This document shows, piece after piece, positions 25,466-36,372 of a DNA stretch of 64,000 bases. This DNA is from Ceratobasidium sp. AG-K (lineage: Eukaryota > Basidiomycota > Agaricomycetes > Cantharellales > Ceratobasidiaceae): positions 372,001 through 436,000 of the forward strand of contig JAWNGF010000002.1 of NCBI GenBank assembly GCA_037039685.1, given 5' to 3'. Numbering within the stretch: the first letter of the stretch is position 1; every line of letters starts with the position of its first letter. The notes under the pieces were generated by a model, which did no database searches, had not been told where the DNA came from, and saw only the letters and a program-made list of their open reading frames with translations. The translations under genes and the position numbers were made by a program.

Positions 25466-26837
25466 ATGTCTTCGACCAGTAGACCCGAAACCTCGGGTCG
25501 CCTAGGTCCCTACGCCTACTCGATAGAACATTGTCTTCTTGAGCTTGGCGCCAATTGTACACTCCAAGCCCCTTTCGAGTCGTCCGTCGTAAAGTCTGTT
25601 TGGTACGGCAAACAAACCAACTCGACTGAGCATGAATTTATTCTCATCCAAATCGATACATATGGGGAAGCCAACTCTGGGGGGCAAATAAATTACCTGG
25701 TACTCGATCGCAATCCCTTCAGCAAGCCAACCACCTTGACGAACATACATCAAAAACTTGGGGTTTTTGTTAGAGGAAGACAAGCGACCGATACTTTCCG
25801 GATCTCCCGTGACGGGCATGTAGACCGTTTATTGGAAGATTGCAACCTGAATCCCCACAGATTTCTCGCACGACTTCAATTCTCCTCCGACGACCCACTG
25901 TACCTGTATCAATTAGTCGTATTGGTGCACGTCATATCCGCCCAGCATCCACGATATCACACGAGTCGCTGGAGTTGCTTCTTCTTTACTGGACTATTCT
26001 GGGATTGCTTGCGCCGATTGTATCCTGCTGCGACTTTAACCGAACATCCAAGGAAAGAAAGGGGGAAATATAGCTGCTGGCAGTATTCTGTGGACGGTTC
26101 ACAAGTAGAGAGTTCATGTAGACTGGCCAAGTTCAGGCTAAATTCTCCGGGAGTAAGTCTCGTCAAACCATCCGAACAGCAGTATACTGGCTAATAGTTA
26201 TATTGCAACCACTAGTTCTTATGTGCGTCAACTGGTACGGATTTAACTTCACAAGAGTGGCACGCCTCGAGAGCGGTCGGGCCCCTTGTACGCCGGTTTA
26301 ATAACTGGAAAGCATCACGGTCAACAAGATCCCCAGCCTCGAATAGTCGCGAGCTTCTCATTTCACCTCCAGCTTCCATCCTAACTTAGGCCATGAAGTC
26401 AACCACTGGTCGTAGGGCCTTGTGTACGAGTTAAATAGTGTGCAGAAATTTCTTTGAATGAATACACCGAGCCAATCTCCACCTCGTTCCAGCGCGATTA
26501 CCTATCTGCACCTCCTGGAGTAAGGAAGGGAGGCTGCTCGACAGACTCTCCTTGGATAAAAGTAGGTTACATGCTCGACCCGCTCCCGGGTGGCGCCTCC
26601 TCGGGTCGAGACACCTGCCAGTGGTCTCCAGACGCTTGTAAGTCCGCAGTTGATTCCTTTGTCAAGCCGTGTAGAGCCTTCCAGAAGTGAAGTCAGATTG
26701 ACATACGACACCCATTTACTGACTATAAGGACTAGACTGTACATAAGGACAGCGAAAGCCAGGAGAATGAATCAAAATTTGAAATCGGGTGCCTACACCC
26801 GCCCGCGTCCATAGTCGGAGCTCTTTCTTGCATTTAG
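25466..26837 (+). CDS. family A protein A6
   Basis: Exon 1 from the ATG at 25,466 (MSSTSRPETSG) runs 229 codons to a GTAAGT donor at 26,153. If not spliced, it stops at 26,194. The core is complete: VKSVWYGKQT, EHEFILIQID, NYLVLDRN, DTFRISRDG, DCNLNPHRFL, SCFFFTGLFWDCL, KERGKYSCWQY. The proposed catalytic His and Cys (RWSCFF) are kept. Two downstream pieces match tail exons of A10: 26566-26637 (...VETPASGLQTL then GTAAGT) and 26736-26837 (TVHKDSESQENES..., stop). A linking exon between 26,153 and 26,566 is not resolved, so the 3' structure is tentative. It pairs with RS4 upstream and is nearly the same as A8 at 36.4 kb. Confidence 0.68.
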
Positions 26838-27991
26838 AATCTTGTGGGTCGGTTTGTCGGTCTATTGCTCGAGCCTCGTTGAGTCATTGTGGGAATAAAA
26901 GCCGGGTCGATGTAAATTTTATACCACCAACATACTGATTACGAAGCTTATAAGCTTAGTCTACAGACTGGCATAACGAAAGAGAGGACAATGAAATGAC
27001 ATCTGATTTCGAGCTCTTACTCTCTTCAGGATCCAACAGGCGTAGCTTGTACTCGGCCTCGTGGTTCTGATGCGAGGTATGATAGATATGGGCCAGTACA
27101 TCTATGAACTCGTACGACAAGAGGAAACGTTCGGACGGGCGAGTTATGGATCATGGGCTGCAATGGGTGCAGCAACAATAACACGGATAGAGAGGCGCTT
27201 GCGGTAGGAGCGGACGTAGCAGTTTAGGGGTTTGTATGCTGAGTGGACGTGGTTTTTATATGCAGGGGGAACGGATAAGGTTACTTCGGGAACACCAGCT
27301 TGAGTTTCCCGAGTATTTCAAAAAGGAATGAGCGCATACAGTCATCAACCATCGCCCACCATGGATAAAGTAGCCCGTAAATATCATTTCGCCGGTCTAG
27401 ACCACTCCAAGTCTGGCACAGATGGTCCCGACGATCGCACAACAAAGGTTGGTTGATCAGCAAGTCGCGCCACCGAAGCGTAAAACAAGAACACGAAAGT
27501 TATTCAAAGGCCAGAAGCGTCGACGTCGTGATAGCATCAATCACGATATATATGATAGCTAACCATCGATGGATAAGTGCTGCGCTGGGGTGACGGCGCT
27601 CGGACTGTATAGTATTTCAGCGTGTCATGTGTGCGTCGCCATGCCTGTTCTCGAGTATGGTGACTTTTTTTTTTGGTGATCAGGCCGACAACAAACATAT
27701 AAGCTGGGCTACAGCCTGATAAAGCATTTTGTACGATGCAGCACATAACGATAGTCACTGCGGTCTACGAAGACTTATGTCCATCACTGTGTTTGTTCCC
27801 TTCAATTTAGGTTACATGCGATGGTCGCTAGTTGGCAATGATCAAGCTTACATAAAGCTGACGACGTATGACGGGTCTCGAGGCGCCATGTGGGTTTGTC
27901 CTGACCACGACGTCCCTTGTCCTCCACCGCTTTTGTTGACTAAGTTCGGGGCGCAGCCCATCTCGTCACATCACACTCGCAACCGCACACA
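26838..27991. other. intergenic; holds the empty pogo target site
   Basis: No gene is supported. 27,280-27,700 is paralogous to 41,940-42,224 plus 45,228-45,350, the two flanks of the pogo element. The uninterrupted sequence GATAGCTAACCATCGATGG around 27,554-27,572 is the pre-insertion state, with the TA target at 27,556-27,557. Confidence 0.6.
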
Positions 27992-28564
27992 GTGGTCCAG
28001 ACGCGCAACGCCCACAACAGTCGTATGGTCCTCATGTCCCCCGAACCGCAACCCCTCCTTGCCTCGAAGAGCGTCAACCTGACAGTGACGACCATGCCTT
28101 TTCCGACCGACGAGTCGTGTACGGACCAGCGGGGCATGTCAGCGCTTCCCTCTTCATCGTCGTCGTCTGCGCCTAGACAAAATCGACTGGTTGCGAGGAC
28201 GGTATCCACCTCGAACGCTCCTCCTGCTACACGAAGTCGCCGACCGTCACCACTCGCTCCGTACTGGAAACCCACGGAATACCATGTCTCTCGCCAACGA
28301 CGAGGGCGTTTACCGCCTGAACCACTTGCACGCAAAGCGCTGAAGGCACACTTTGCGAAAACACCGCGCGGCGCTGCTGTTGCCTCTCTTGGCGCCAGGC
28401 GGGCGGTTGCGCAGGCCGAAGGCGTCGAGGCGGTGGACAGAGTACAGAGCAATCAAACAGGAAAACGCAACCCTCCTCCCCGACGCGTCTATCCACACTT
28501 CCTCGCTAGGCTACGGCCCCAGGTACACTCTAGACCCACGAAGGTGGGAGGGATTGCGAGGTAG
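27992..28564 (+). pseudogene. family P copy P1 (start codon and first exon missing)
   Basis: The conserved core is present: RRPSPLAPYWKP, RQRRGRLPPEPLARKALKAHFAK, ASLGARRAVAQAEGVEAV. The equivalent of the ATG in P4 (45,663) is GTG here, and the 137-nt stretch holding most of exon 1 plus the intron in P4 is absent. A length difference in a C-run also shifts the N-terminal frame relative to P4. An internal ATG at about 28,022 could still start a shorter protein. The function of the family is unknown. Confidence 0.6.
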
Positions 28565-29253
28565 ACTTTTGCTGGTGAGCCTTCTTTTGCATTACTTTGG
28601 CGGTCGCTAAGCGTGGAACGATATAGAGGGACCAATTGGGGGAGGTGCAAGTTACCCGACGTGATGGATCAGCGCGACCTGGAGGTTTACCACGGGTACC
28701 AATCTTGATATCCCACTCGCCAATGCAGATTGCTGACGGACGCCGCTATCCCATCGTTTACTTGATCACGAACCTCGAGTGTAACGTTGAGTCGTGGAAC
28801 ACGCAGACCAGGCTCAGGGGAGAGTTGGTCCTGGTCTTGCGACCGAGGACAACACTACTTGGTGGGATCAGCACAGGATTTCACACCCCTGGTCACTTGT
28901 GTCAGTGTTACCGGTGGTCCACGATTCTGTGACTCTCGGCAGCGTCTCACTCGTACGAGGGCTGACGCACCCTGGAACTCCCAACCGATTCGCCGCTCAA
29001 AAGGATACGCTCCGCAATTCCGGAATGCGCTCACCTGGATTCTGTGCAAATACACCTGCCATCCACCTACGAATGCGCATGCCTGTTGTACGTAGTGGTC
29101 ATCAATAATACAATCGATATCTCCTATACATTAATGTTTTGTTCAACGAGCCCCGCATCTCAGTCAGGTAAGAATGCGAGCGACGCTAATATCAAAGTTT
29201 CCAAGTTCGATATCTCCCGAGGATCACCTTGCTCGCCAAGGTCTCCCCCCATT
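28565..29253. other. intergenic
   Basis: The first 170 bp after P1 are shared with the 3' flanks of P2 and P3 (31,456 and 38,871 onward). The rest shows no supported gene. Confidence 0.4.
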
Positions 29254-30493
29254 ATGAAGTCGATTTTATTTTCCCCAGGATTCGACGGCTCGTCGTCGGC
29301 GTCTCGCGGATTTGGGAGATACTATAGCCACTCAACAGAACAGCTATATATCACGCTCGTCGATTCGCATCGTCCCGAGGCTGGTATGGGGTTTATCATC
29401 GTGAAATCTGCTTGGTATGGCAGGCAGGCCGACTCGACGGAGCATGAGTTCACCCTGATTCAAGTTGAGGATGCATTTGCCAAAGAAGAGGGCGAAAGTG
29501 GACTCACAAACTACCTGCTACTTGACCGTAACGTCTACAACAAGCCCAAGAGAATCGGAAAGGCATTCGTGCACTTTCCTTTATTTCAAGGAGGGCAAGC
29601 AGCCGACACTTTCAGGGTCTCATACGACGGGGACGTGAACTGATTGCTAAGTGATTGCAATCTTTACCCTTACCGGCTCTTTGAACACCTTCAGTTTCGC
29701 TCCGATTGTCCATTGCACTTGTATGAACTAGTCACGCTGGCGGACGTCGTCTCTTCTCAGTACGCGAACTATCAAGCCATTGGCCCGAATGGATTCATGT
29801 TTGCTGGGCTTATCTGGGATAGCTTGTGCCAGCTATACCCTACTGCCTCTCGCAACAAACCCATGGCGAAAGAGCGAGGGAAATATGGCTGACTCCGTCA
29901 TACCACCCAGAAGTCACAAATGAAGGACGTGTGCAACAAAGTAGTAGAGGAGATATTGCGGGCCAAGTTGAAGATTGATCGCCACCGTGAAGTGAGTTAT
30001 GAGATCCTCTCAAATTTGGGGCAACCAAGGATGCATGCCAACAGATTTTGGAGGAGATACTGCCAGCTGCATTGCGTCGAGAAGCGGTGAGTTCAGTAAT
30101 GCCTCTAAAGTCTCCAATAAACGAACTAATACCTCTACCGTAGGCCAAAAAAAAAAAAAAACAGTTAGAAGAATTGCTTAGGGCGCGCCTTGCTAGGAGT
30201 GAACGGGGAGTTACCTTGTCGGCAGTAGCCCGAGTGGAACAACCCAATCTCCAAACGCCTGTAAGTCGGCGGCTCAATTTATTGGTCCAGCTACTGGGGG
30301 GCATGGTAGAAATGAGAGTTGTACCCATGTCTCAAGCCGGTTTACTTACTGCGGGGGCTAGACTTTAGAATGGGACAGCGAAAGCGAGGATGATCAGTCG
30401 GTGTCCGAAAGCGGACCGCTGTTTCCTGGATTATTCGATACTCGAAGCTCGTACTTGGCGCCGTGGGCCTCATCGGAGACTTCGCAGGCATAG
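29254..30493 (+). pseudogene. family A copy A7, two in-frame stops
   Basis: Exons 29254-29991, 30045-30086, 30144-30260 and 30362-30493 (all GT-AG, phase 0) would give about 346 aa, the same exon plan as A10. The core is interrupted by TGA at 29,641 (after SYDGDVN, where relatives have Arg, so CGA to TGA) and by TGA at 29,890 (KYG-stop, TGG to TGA). The Cys of the proposed active site is Gly (PNGFMF). Exon 3 has a run of 15 A encoding five Lys. Exon 4 encodes an acidic tail (TLEWDSESEDDQSVSES) ending SSETSQA. The tail exons are still open, so the stops are probably recent. Confidence 0.72.
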
Positions 30494-30825
30494 GTAGCTA
30501 TGTGTACCGTCGGGGTACCGCAAGAGTTCAAGAGTTAAGTAGGATGGAAAACACCGCGATCAGTGGCCAGGGTGACTGTGAAATCTGCCTTCTGTGAGAA
30601 CGAGAAGTTGTGGATCGGAAGTTGAGGTGGTGCGTTCATGCAGTCTACGAAGATTTTTGGCCATTACTATATTTGTTGCCTTAAATTAATATGAGCTTGT
30701 ATGCGACGATCGCCAGCCAGCAAGAATCACGATTACATAAAGCTGACGTTGACGTGATATTACGCACCGCATCGGGCGAAATGTGAGTTGGTCGAGACCA
30801 CTACGTTCCTTGTCCTCCACGGCTC

Positions 30826-31455
30826 TTGTTTACCGATCCCCGGGCGCAGTCCACTCCACCACACACTCGCAGCCGCGCACAACGGTCCTGGTGCGAAACG
30901 CCCACGCCAATCGTAGGGTCCACCTTGCGTCCTCCGACTCCAACCCTCCCTTGTCTCAAAGAGCGCCAACCCGACAGTCACAGCCTGCTGTTTCCGAACG
31001 ACGACGAGTCGTGCACGGACCATTGGAGCACGTCAGCGCCTCCCTCTACATCAACCTCGTCTATGCCTCCACCGAAACAACTGGTGGCGAGGACAGTTTT
31101 CACCCCGAACGCTCCATTGACACATACTCGCCGGCCGTCGCCGCTCGCTCCGTACTGGAAACCCACAGAAACCCGGATTATTCGCCAACGGCGAGGACGC
31201 TTACCGCCTGAGCCGCTCGCACGTAAAGCGCTGAAAGCACGCTTTGCGAAAACACAGCGCGGCGCTGCTGTTGCGTCCCTTGGCGTCAGGCGGGCGATCG
31301 CGCAGTCCGAAGGCGTCGAGACGGACGAGGTACGGAGCGACCAAACGGGAAAGCGCGTTCGCCATCCTCGGCGGCACGTGTACCCAACTCCGTTTAGTGT
31401 AATATTGGCCCGGGCGCACCTCAAACCCACAAAGGTGAAAGGGGTCGCGAGGTAG
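30826..31455 (+). pseudogene. family P copy P2 (start and first exon missing)
   Basis: The open frame has no ATG at the position of the P4 start (ACG there). The core is conserved: RRPSPLAPYWKP, RQRRGRLPPEPLARKALKARFAK, ASLGVRRAIAQSEGVE. It also lacks the P4-specific 137-nt stretch. The N-terminal part is in a different frame from P4. The segment from here to about 32,450 is duplicated at 38,290-39,930. Confidence 0.58.
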
Positions 31456-33377
31456 ACTGTTGTTGGTGAGTCTTTTGCTTCGTTACTTTGGCGGTCGCTC
31501 AATGCGAGATAATGTAGAAGGGCCAGTTGAGGGGGGCAAGTTATTCGACGTGATAATCAACGCGACTGGGGGATTGTCATGGATGCCCACCTTGGTATCT
31601 CCCTCGTCAATGCGGACTGCTGGCGGGGCGCCGCTACCCCATTCCGTGCCTTTGTCCAGCCGCCTAGCCTATCGTTCTATTTATTTATTTAACTTTAATT
31701 TTATTCAAGGTCATTTCGAGGCATGGCCCTATAGTGCGACCAGGGGGAAAGGGGGTGGCGTAAAAGCGAAGCTGGGAAAACGGACAGGGCGAGAGAGGTC
31801 GAGGCGAGAGACACAACAGCACGCGCGCGAGGCGGCAGAGCGAGGCAGGGCCCTCAACAGCTAGGGGCAGGAGGAGAGCTAATGTTCGTCTGCGTGCTCT
31901 ATTGCCGATACCATTTCGTATTCCGCTCACCCGGATTGGCAGGCCCATACCTCGCCCTGTCTTTCCCAAGGACACGGAAGACGACCATTGCAATTCCACC
32001 CGACCACATCTGGCCAGCGTCCCCAGCAACTCGATATCACCAATATGGAGTCAGCGGCTTCGCTGGAGCACCAACGCGATTGTGATTGGAGTGACTGTTG
32101 TAGAGTACGACCGTACAACACCGCCACCATCCGGAGAACTTCCCACAAATATACAAATATATGCAACCCAACTCGGAAATCATCGTTGACGCTGGCAATA
32201 GTGTGGTATTGGCCATCGACCCGCCCTAGCCTCGTCAAGACTTAGCGCCAGGGCCCAACGCCGCCGAGTGTTCCCATCGGCTGCGACGCGGTTGCGTGTC
32301 CCGGAACTTTTGTAGATAACGACTGCGAATCTAATTCTCATGACAAACGCGCAAGTTGAAGTTGTATCGTCGTGTCATCGAATGCTCTCATCATTATTCG
32401 GTGGATTATCGAAAGGCATGACCGATAGCCATTACTCACCAACCGCGTATGCCAAGGACCGTTACCGAGGTACCAAGCTGCGCACGGTGTCGCCATAGAT
32501 GTCGTTCAACATTTAGCCTCGCTCCTTTGCTGGTCGAAATAGCCTACAACCCTGTAATAATCAGCGTGGAGGTCCGGTGGGGACACCGAGTGAGTTAGGA
32601 AAAGAATGGAAGTATATACATCACATACATCAAGTATTCTCACAACTGCAATTAGCAAATCATTCGCCAACCCGATGCACTGAACTCAAAGTGCCGGGAC
32701 CTTCGGTGCCGGACACAATGAGGGAAACCCCGATCGATCATCAAAAGCGCGATTCGTCACGCGCCCATCCAGGAACTCGGTGGCGATGAAGCCAAACCTA
32801 CCAGGGCGCCTCTCGCAATAAGCACCGCAGTCTCACTACAGTCATAACAAGACGATGCATTAGATACTTAATACATAGGTTGTCTTTATTATCAAAGCTG
32901 GACCTAATCTGGTATCAACGATGCCGCGGGAGAGGATATTACACAGGGATGGACCCTGCGGCGTCATGTGACCGCGTTTCTGTCGTCGATGGATTCACCT
33001 TCTCTACCATCCACTCCGCCGCGTCCAGCATTTGACGAATATACTTATGCAGTCGGTCTTCGGCGATGCATAGTAGATAATTATCACGAAGCTCATGATT
33101 ATCCAGCAATGATAATGTATCGTTTCCCCAGGATCATTACCACGGACTGCTACGGAGGCGCGCGCCCATCTTCCAATATCGCTTGACTCAGTCAGCTTGT
33201 TACCTGGCGATTGCCCCAATAGGAATGAAACTGGATCTTCACACCAGTGGAGTGATACAATTGTCGCGTGAGTCGCTTTGATTTCAACTGAAACCGTTTG
33301 AACTCACTGGCTATGGCTAGTAGATAGGTAGGTCATGCCACTGTTCACCGGGATATCCTCCCCCGGTACTCCAACCA
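31456..33377. other. intergenic, duplicated segment with a decayed small frame
   Basis: 31,680-32,450 aligns with 39,090-39,930. Inside, 31,988-32,245 is the degraded counterpart of the 152-aa frame at 39,483 (shared pattern ESAA.LE.QRDC.W.DC). From about 32,600 onward the sequence is block II of the large duplication. No intact gene is supported. Confidence 0.4.
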
Positions 33378-33566
33378 ATGAACGCGTCATCGAGCTCCAA
33401 CGAATACGCCGGGCTAACCACAAAAATCGACACTTGCGAAGATCCTAGGAAGAAGTACAAGGAACCGAGCAAGATAAGCACAGCGTGGCTTCGATCCGAG
33501 ACACTGCCTTGGGTTCCCTGTCATCCGGCTGAGCGCTTGCAAGGCCCCAATCTCAATAGGGCCTAG
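33378..33566 (+). CDS. small conserved frame, possible exon, unrecognised
   Basis: 62 codons from MNASSSSNEYAGL. The counterpart in block I (22,480-22,590) keeps the same start and frame for 36 codons and then has TGA where this copy has TGG. Conservation of frame between the blocks hints at a coding exon, but no domain is recognised and no splice partner was found. Confidence 0.3.
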   Translation: MNASSSSNEYAGLTTKIDTCEDPRKKYKEPSKISTAWLRSETLPWVPCHPAERLQGPNLNRA

Positions 33567-34213
33567 AAAACAAGGGGGCATGCCGTTGGCCGACGATGTC
33601 TGCCTCGGCACTGATCAGATCGAGCATCTCCAGCACTGCCCGTAATCCAAGGAAAAGATTGCTCGTCACCAGTGTTACCGCCAGTCGACCCGATGCCCTG
33701 GCCGGCCATATGGATTTATGCCTTTCCTAGATATCCGGGTGGGTGATCAAACATTCGAGGGCGGCTTTGTGCCCAATAAACATTCCTGGAAGGACCGAGG
33801 CTTGGATGGGATTTTGCATGCGGCCGGCAACTCGATTATATCTCGTCGCTCCATCGGAATATGAGTGTGTTGTGTTTACCGAGATCATTGCGAGTCATCT
33901 CATGAGCTATTTACTTTTTTTACTATTCAATTATGGGCAGAGCCGTTCTTCGTGGCTGTGGTCGACCCTGTTCGAATCGAAGGGTAATATTGAGCCTTTG
34001 TCTTCCGTTTTAGGAAACCACAGTGACGCAGGTCTCACTATAGTCAAATGAAGTGCGTTACGCGATGATCACCGCCTTACTTCCGTCGGAAGATATAAAG
34101 TCGCGTTCGAACACTATGTGTTCATCTCAACATCTAGTCCCCCAGGCTTGAACTCATATAACTTACTGCACATCCAACCACTCCAGTCCACTCGCTGCGC
34201 GAACAACACAGGA

Positions 34214-35213
34214 ATGGGAACTGAGTCGATTATTCGGAGAGCCGCCCCCTGGTTGGTGCGGAAAAAGCAATCTCATTTGGAGCCTTTGGAGGGCACAGAC
34301 ACGTCAATGGGGCTCATTGGGAAGACAAAAAAAGACGCCTCTCCCCTCCCAAAACCGCAAAAGAAGGAGTCGAAGAAATGGCGCGACTCGCTATCATGTG
34401 TCGTGAGTTTCTCGTGCTCGTATCCCTGCTAACGCCCTTGCTGACTTCGGTGAATAAACCTGTAGCGCCGATTCTTCGGTAAACGGTCTTCGAGTCACGG
34501 TCACTCTGGGGATACACAGAATATCGCCATGGGTCTGGAAGACGTGCAAGATAGTGAGGGAAGTGACGGGTCGCCGCCTCGGGTACCAAATTTGCCGACA
34601 CCACAGCCAACGCCGACCAGCCAGGCTCTCAACTTTAACGAGAGGGGGGATCCTGCCGCACACCTCCGTGAGATGAAACTTGCGGCTCTGGAACAGGCGC
34701 AAATCCAAGAAGAGTTATGGGAGGCGGCAAGGTTACGAGGGGGCTGCGTTCCTTGTTCTGTAAGCCGCTATCAACTCTTTCATAACGTCCTCTAATGTTG
34801 GACTTGCCCGGTAGAAAGGTAATGTAACCATCGCTCCCCCCCAGAACTCTGCTCCGGGACTCTCAATTGTGGACAAGTCAACCCGGTCAACGCAGGCAGC
34901 TGAGTTACAGGGGGAGAAACCCCCCTTGAGGTCCCAGCCTCATGTGGCCCAGTCTCGATCCAGGTTAGAATCTCGCGCCACTCAGGAGCCCAGTCCCATA
35001 TCAGCGGGACCCCAGACCCCACGGGAGCCTCCGGCGATCGAGGGAGGAGGTCCACCACCATCAGGGCAACCGTCCCAGCAGGACGTGCGGTCAAGAATTA
35101 CGTCCCGGGCTGATTCGCGCTTGATGAAACCATCTCAAAGGGAACACCCCCCACGATCCGGGAAGCCGTCAGCGACGGTCCCATTTCCATTAATTCCATC
35201 AAGCGACTCTTAG
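34214..35213 (+). CDS. RS-family protein RS5, RLRGG + CVPC motif
   Basis: Exons 34214-34402, 34466-34759 and 34815-35213 (introns of 63 and 55 nt, phase 0) give 293 aa from MGTESIIRRAAPW. The organisation is the same as RS4: basic N-terminal exon (KPQKKESKKW), RRFFGKRSS at the start of exon 2, Pro-rich PNLPTPQPTPTS, helix LAALEQAQIQEELWEA, then ARLRGGCVPCS at the junction. The Ser/Arg/Pro tail ends LIPSSDS. RLRGG is written agg tta cga ggg ggc here and cgg cta aga ggg ggt in RS4: the same residues with four of five codons different. A8 begins 1,159 bp downstream. Confidence 0.75.
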
Positions 35214-36372
35214 GGGTTGGCCCCCTCCGTTTGGCTCAATATCTCGACCAAGCTTCGCCGATTCTGAACGCAATCGCGTTATACGTGGTCATGTTAATAT
35301 TTTGTATTTGCGTAATGGTCGTTATTTATTTATGCACTACAATATGTACGTTGCGGCATTTCTGCTGCCAACCTTGCATGCCTTCCTTACCCCATGCTAT
35401 TGTATTCCATGCTACCAATGTACCTCATATGCTTCAGCTGTACACGAGTAACTAATGTTTCTCATGTTTGTTCTGTTCTTTCCTAATTATTTTATCGACC
35501 ATATAATGCGAGAATACAATCTATATTAATAGCTTTTGCTCGTGGGGGACATGTTTGTGAGTTCCGAAGTGAACATAAGCTCACGCGCACCTCGTATCAG
35601 AAGCCACCCATGAAACATTTGGCACGCTTAGTCTCTGCCCGATAGGCGGGCAAGACCAACGAAAGAGTGATCATGATGTTTGTACGGTATATATAAACAG
35701 GCCGAGCAACCCAGTGGGTATATACAGGATGGTGTTAGAAACGCGGAGGGTAGAACCGAAGCGGGAGCTAGCTAGTCGAAAAGTACGAGTTGGGTAGAAC
35801 ACCAAGAAATCAAACGACCCTAAATCGGGGGGGGGGGGGATAAACGTACCTAAATTACAATGCTTGCGCACACACTCACAAATCAGCATACATCTGCTAT
35901 TCTATCTCAGATATCAAAAGTTGTAAAATAGACGAATTGCGCAAGCGAATAAGTTGTTCGTTTATCATCGCAGTCGGTCCCACGCTGTCATTTCAATCGC
36001 AAGCTCCCTGTGGCCGACACCGCGTGGTTCACTGGTATTCGGCTCCGAAGCAACGAAAGTGAGAATGACTTGGTGGAGGATAATGCAGAGCTTCGAATGC
36101 GCCAAGTGGCACAGGGCAGTATCTCCAAGGAAGGCTGTATAACATTACTACCACCCGCCACTTTGTTCCCATAGCAGAGGACAACGTAGGTCCATCTGAA
36201 TGGCGATAGGCGCCTGTACCGCGGCCCGGATACCTTTATGCGAGACGTATTAGCACGTGAGTTGGGTATCCCACCCTTCCTCTTCTACCTTCAAACACGC
36301 AGAGCTATTGGGGCACGTTCTCGAAGCACTCATTAAACTCAATTTTACCTATCTTTCTAGTTGGGGGATAAT
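35214..36372. promoter_or_regulatory. RS5-A8 intergenic
   Basis: Paralogous to 24,359-25,465. Presumed A8 promoter. No gene supported. Confidence 0.4.

Larger units (their letters stand above)
21890..26640. repeat. segmental duplication, block I
   Basis: Roughly 4.7 kb that is paralogous, in order and orientation, to about 32,600-37,480. Anchors: the GATACAATTNTCGCGTGAGTC stretch (22,359 and 33,256), the RS genes (23,324 and 34,214), the A genes (25,466 and 36,373) and the stretch ending in TCCTTGGATAAAAG (about 26,560 and 37,450). Exon 1 of the two RS genes has identical length; indels occur mainly in noncoding parts. The limits are estimates by eye. Confidence 0.7.

Noticed and set aside
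27940..28452. 170-aa minus-strand frame opposite family P copy P1 (and similar ones opposite P2 and P4)
   Set aside because: These are antisense shadows of the Arg/Ala/Pro-rich P core; the plus-strand reading shows conserved residues and a spliced intact copy at 45.7 kb.
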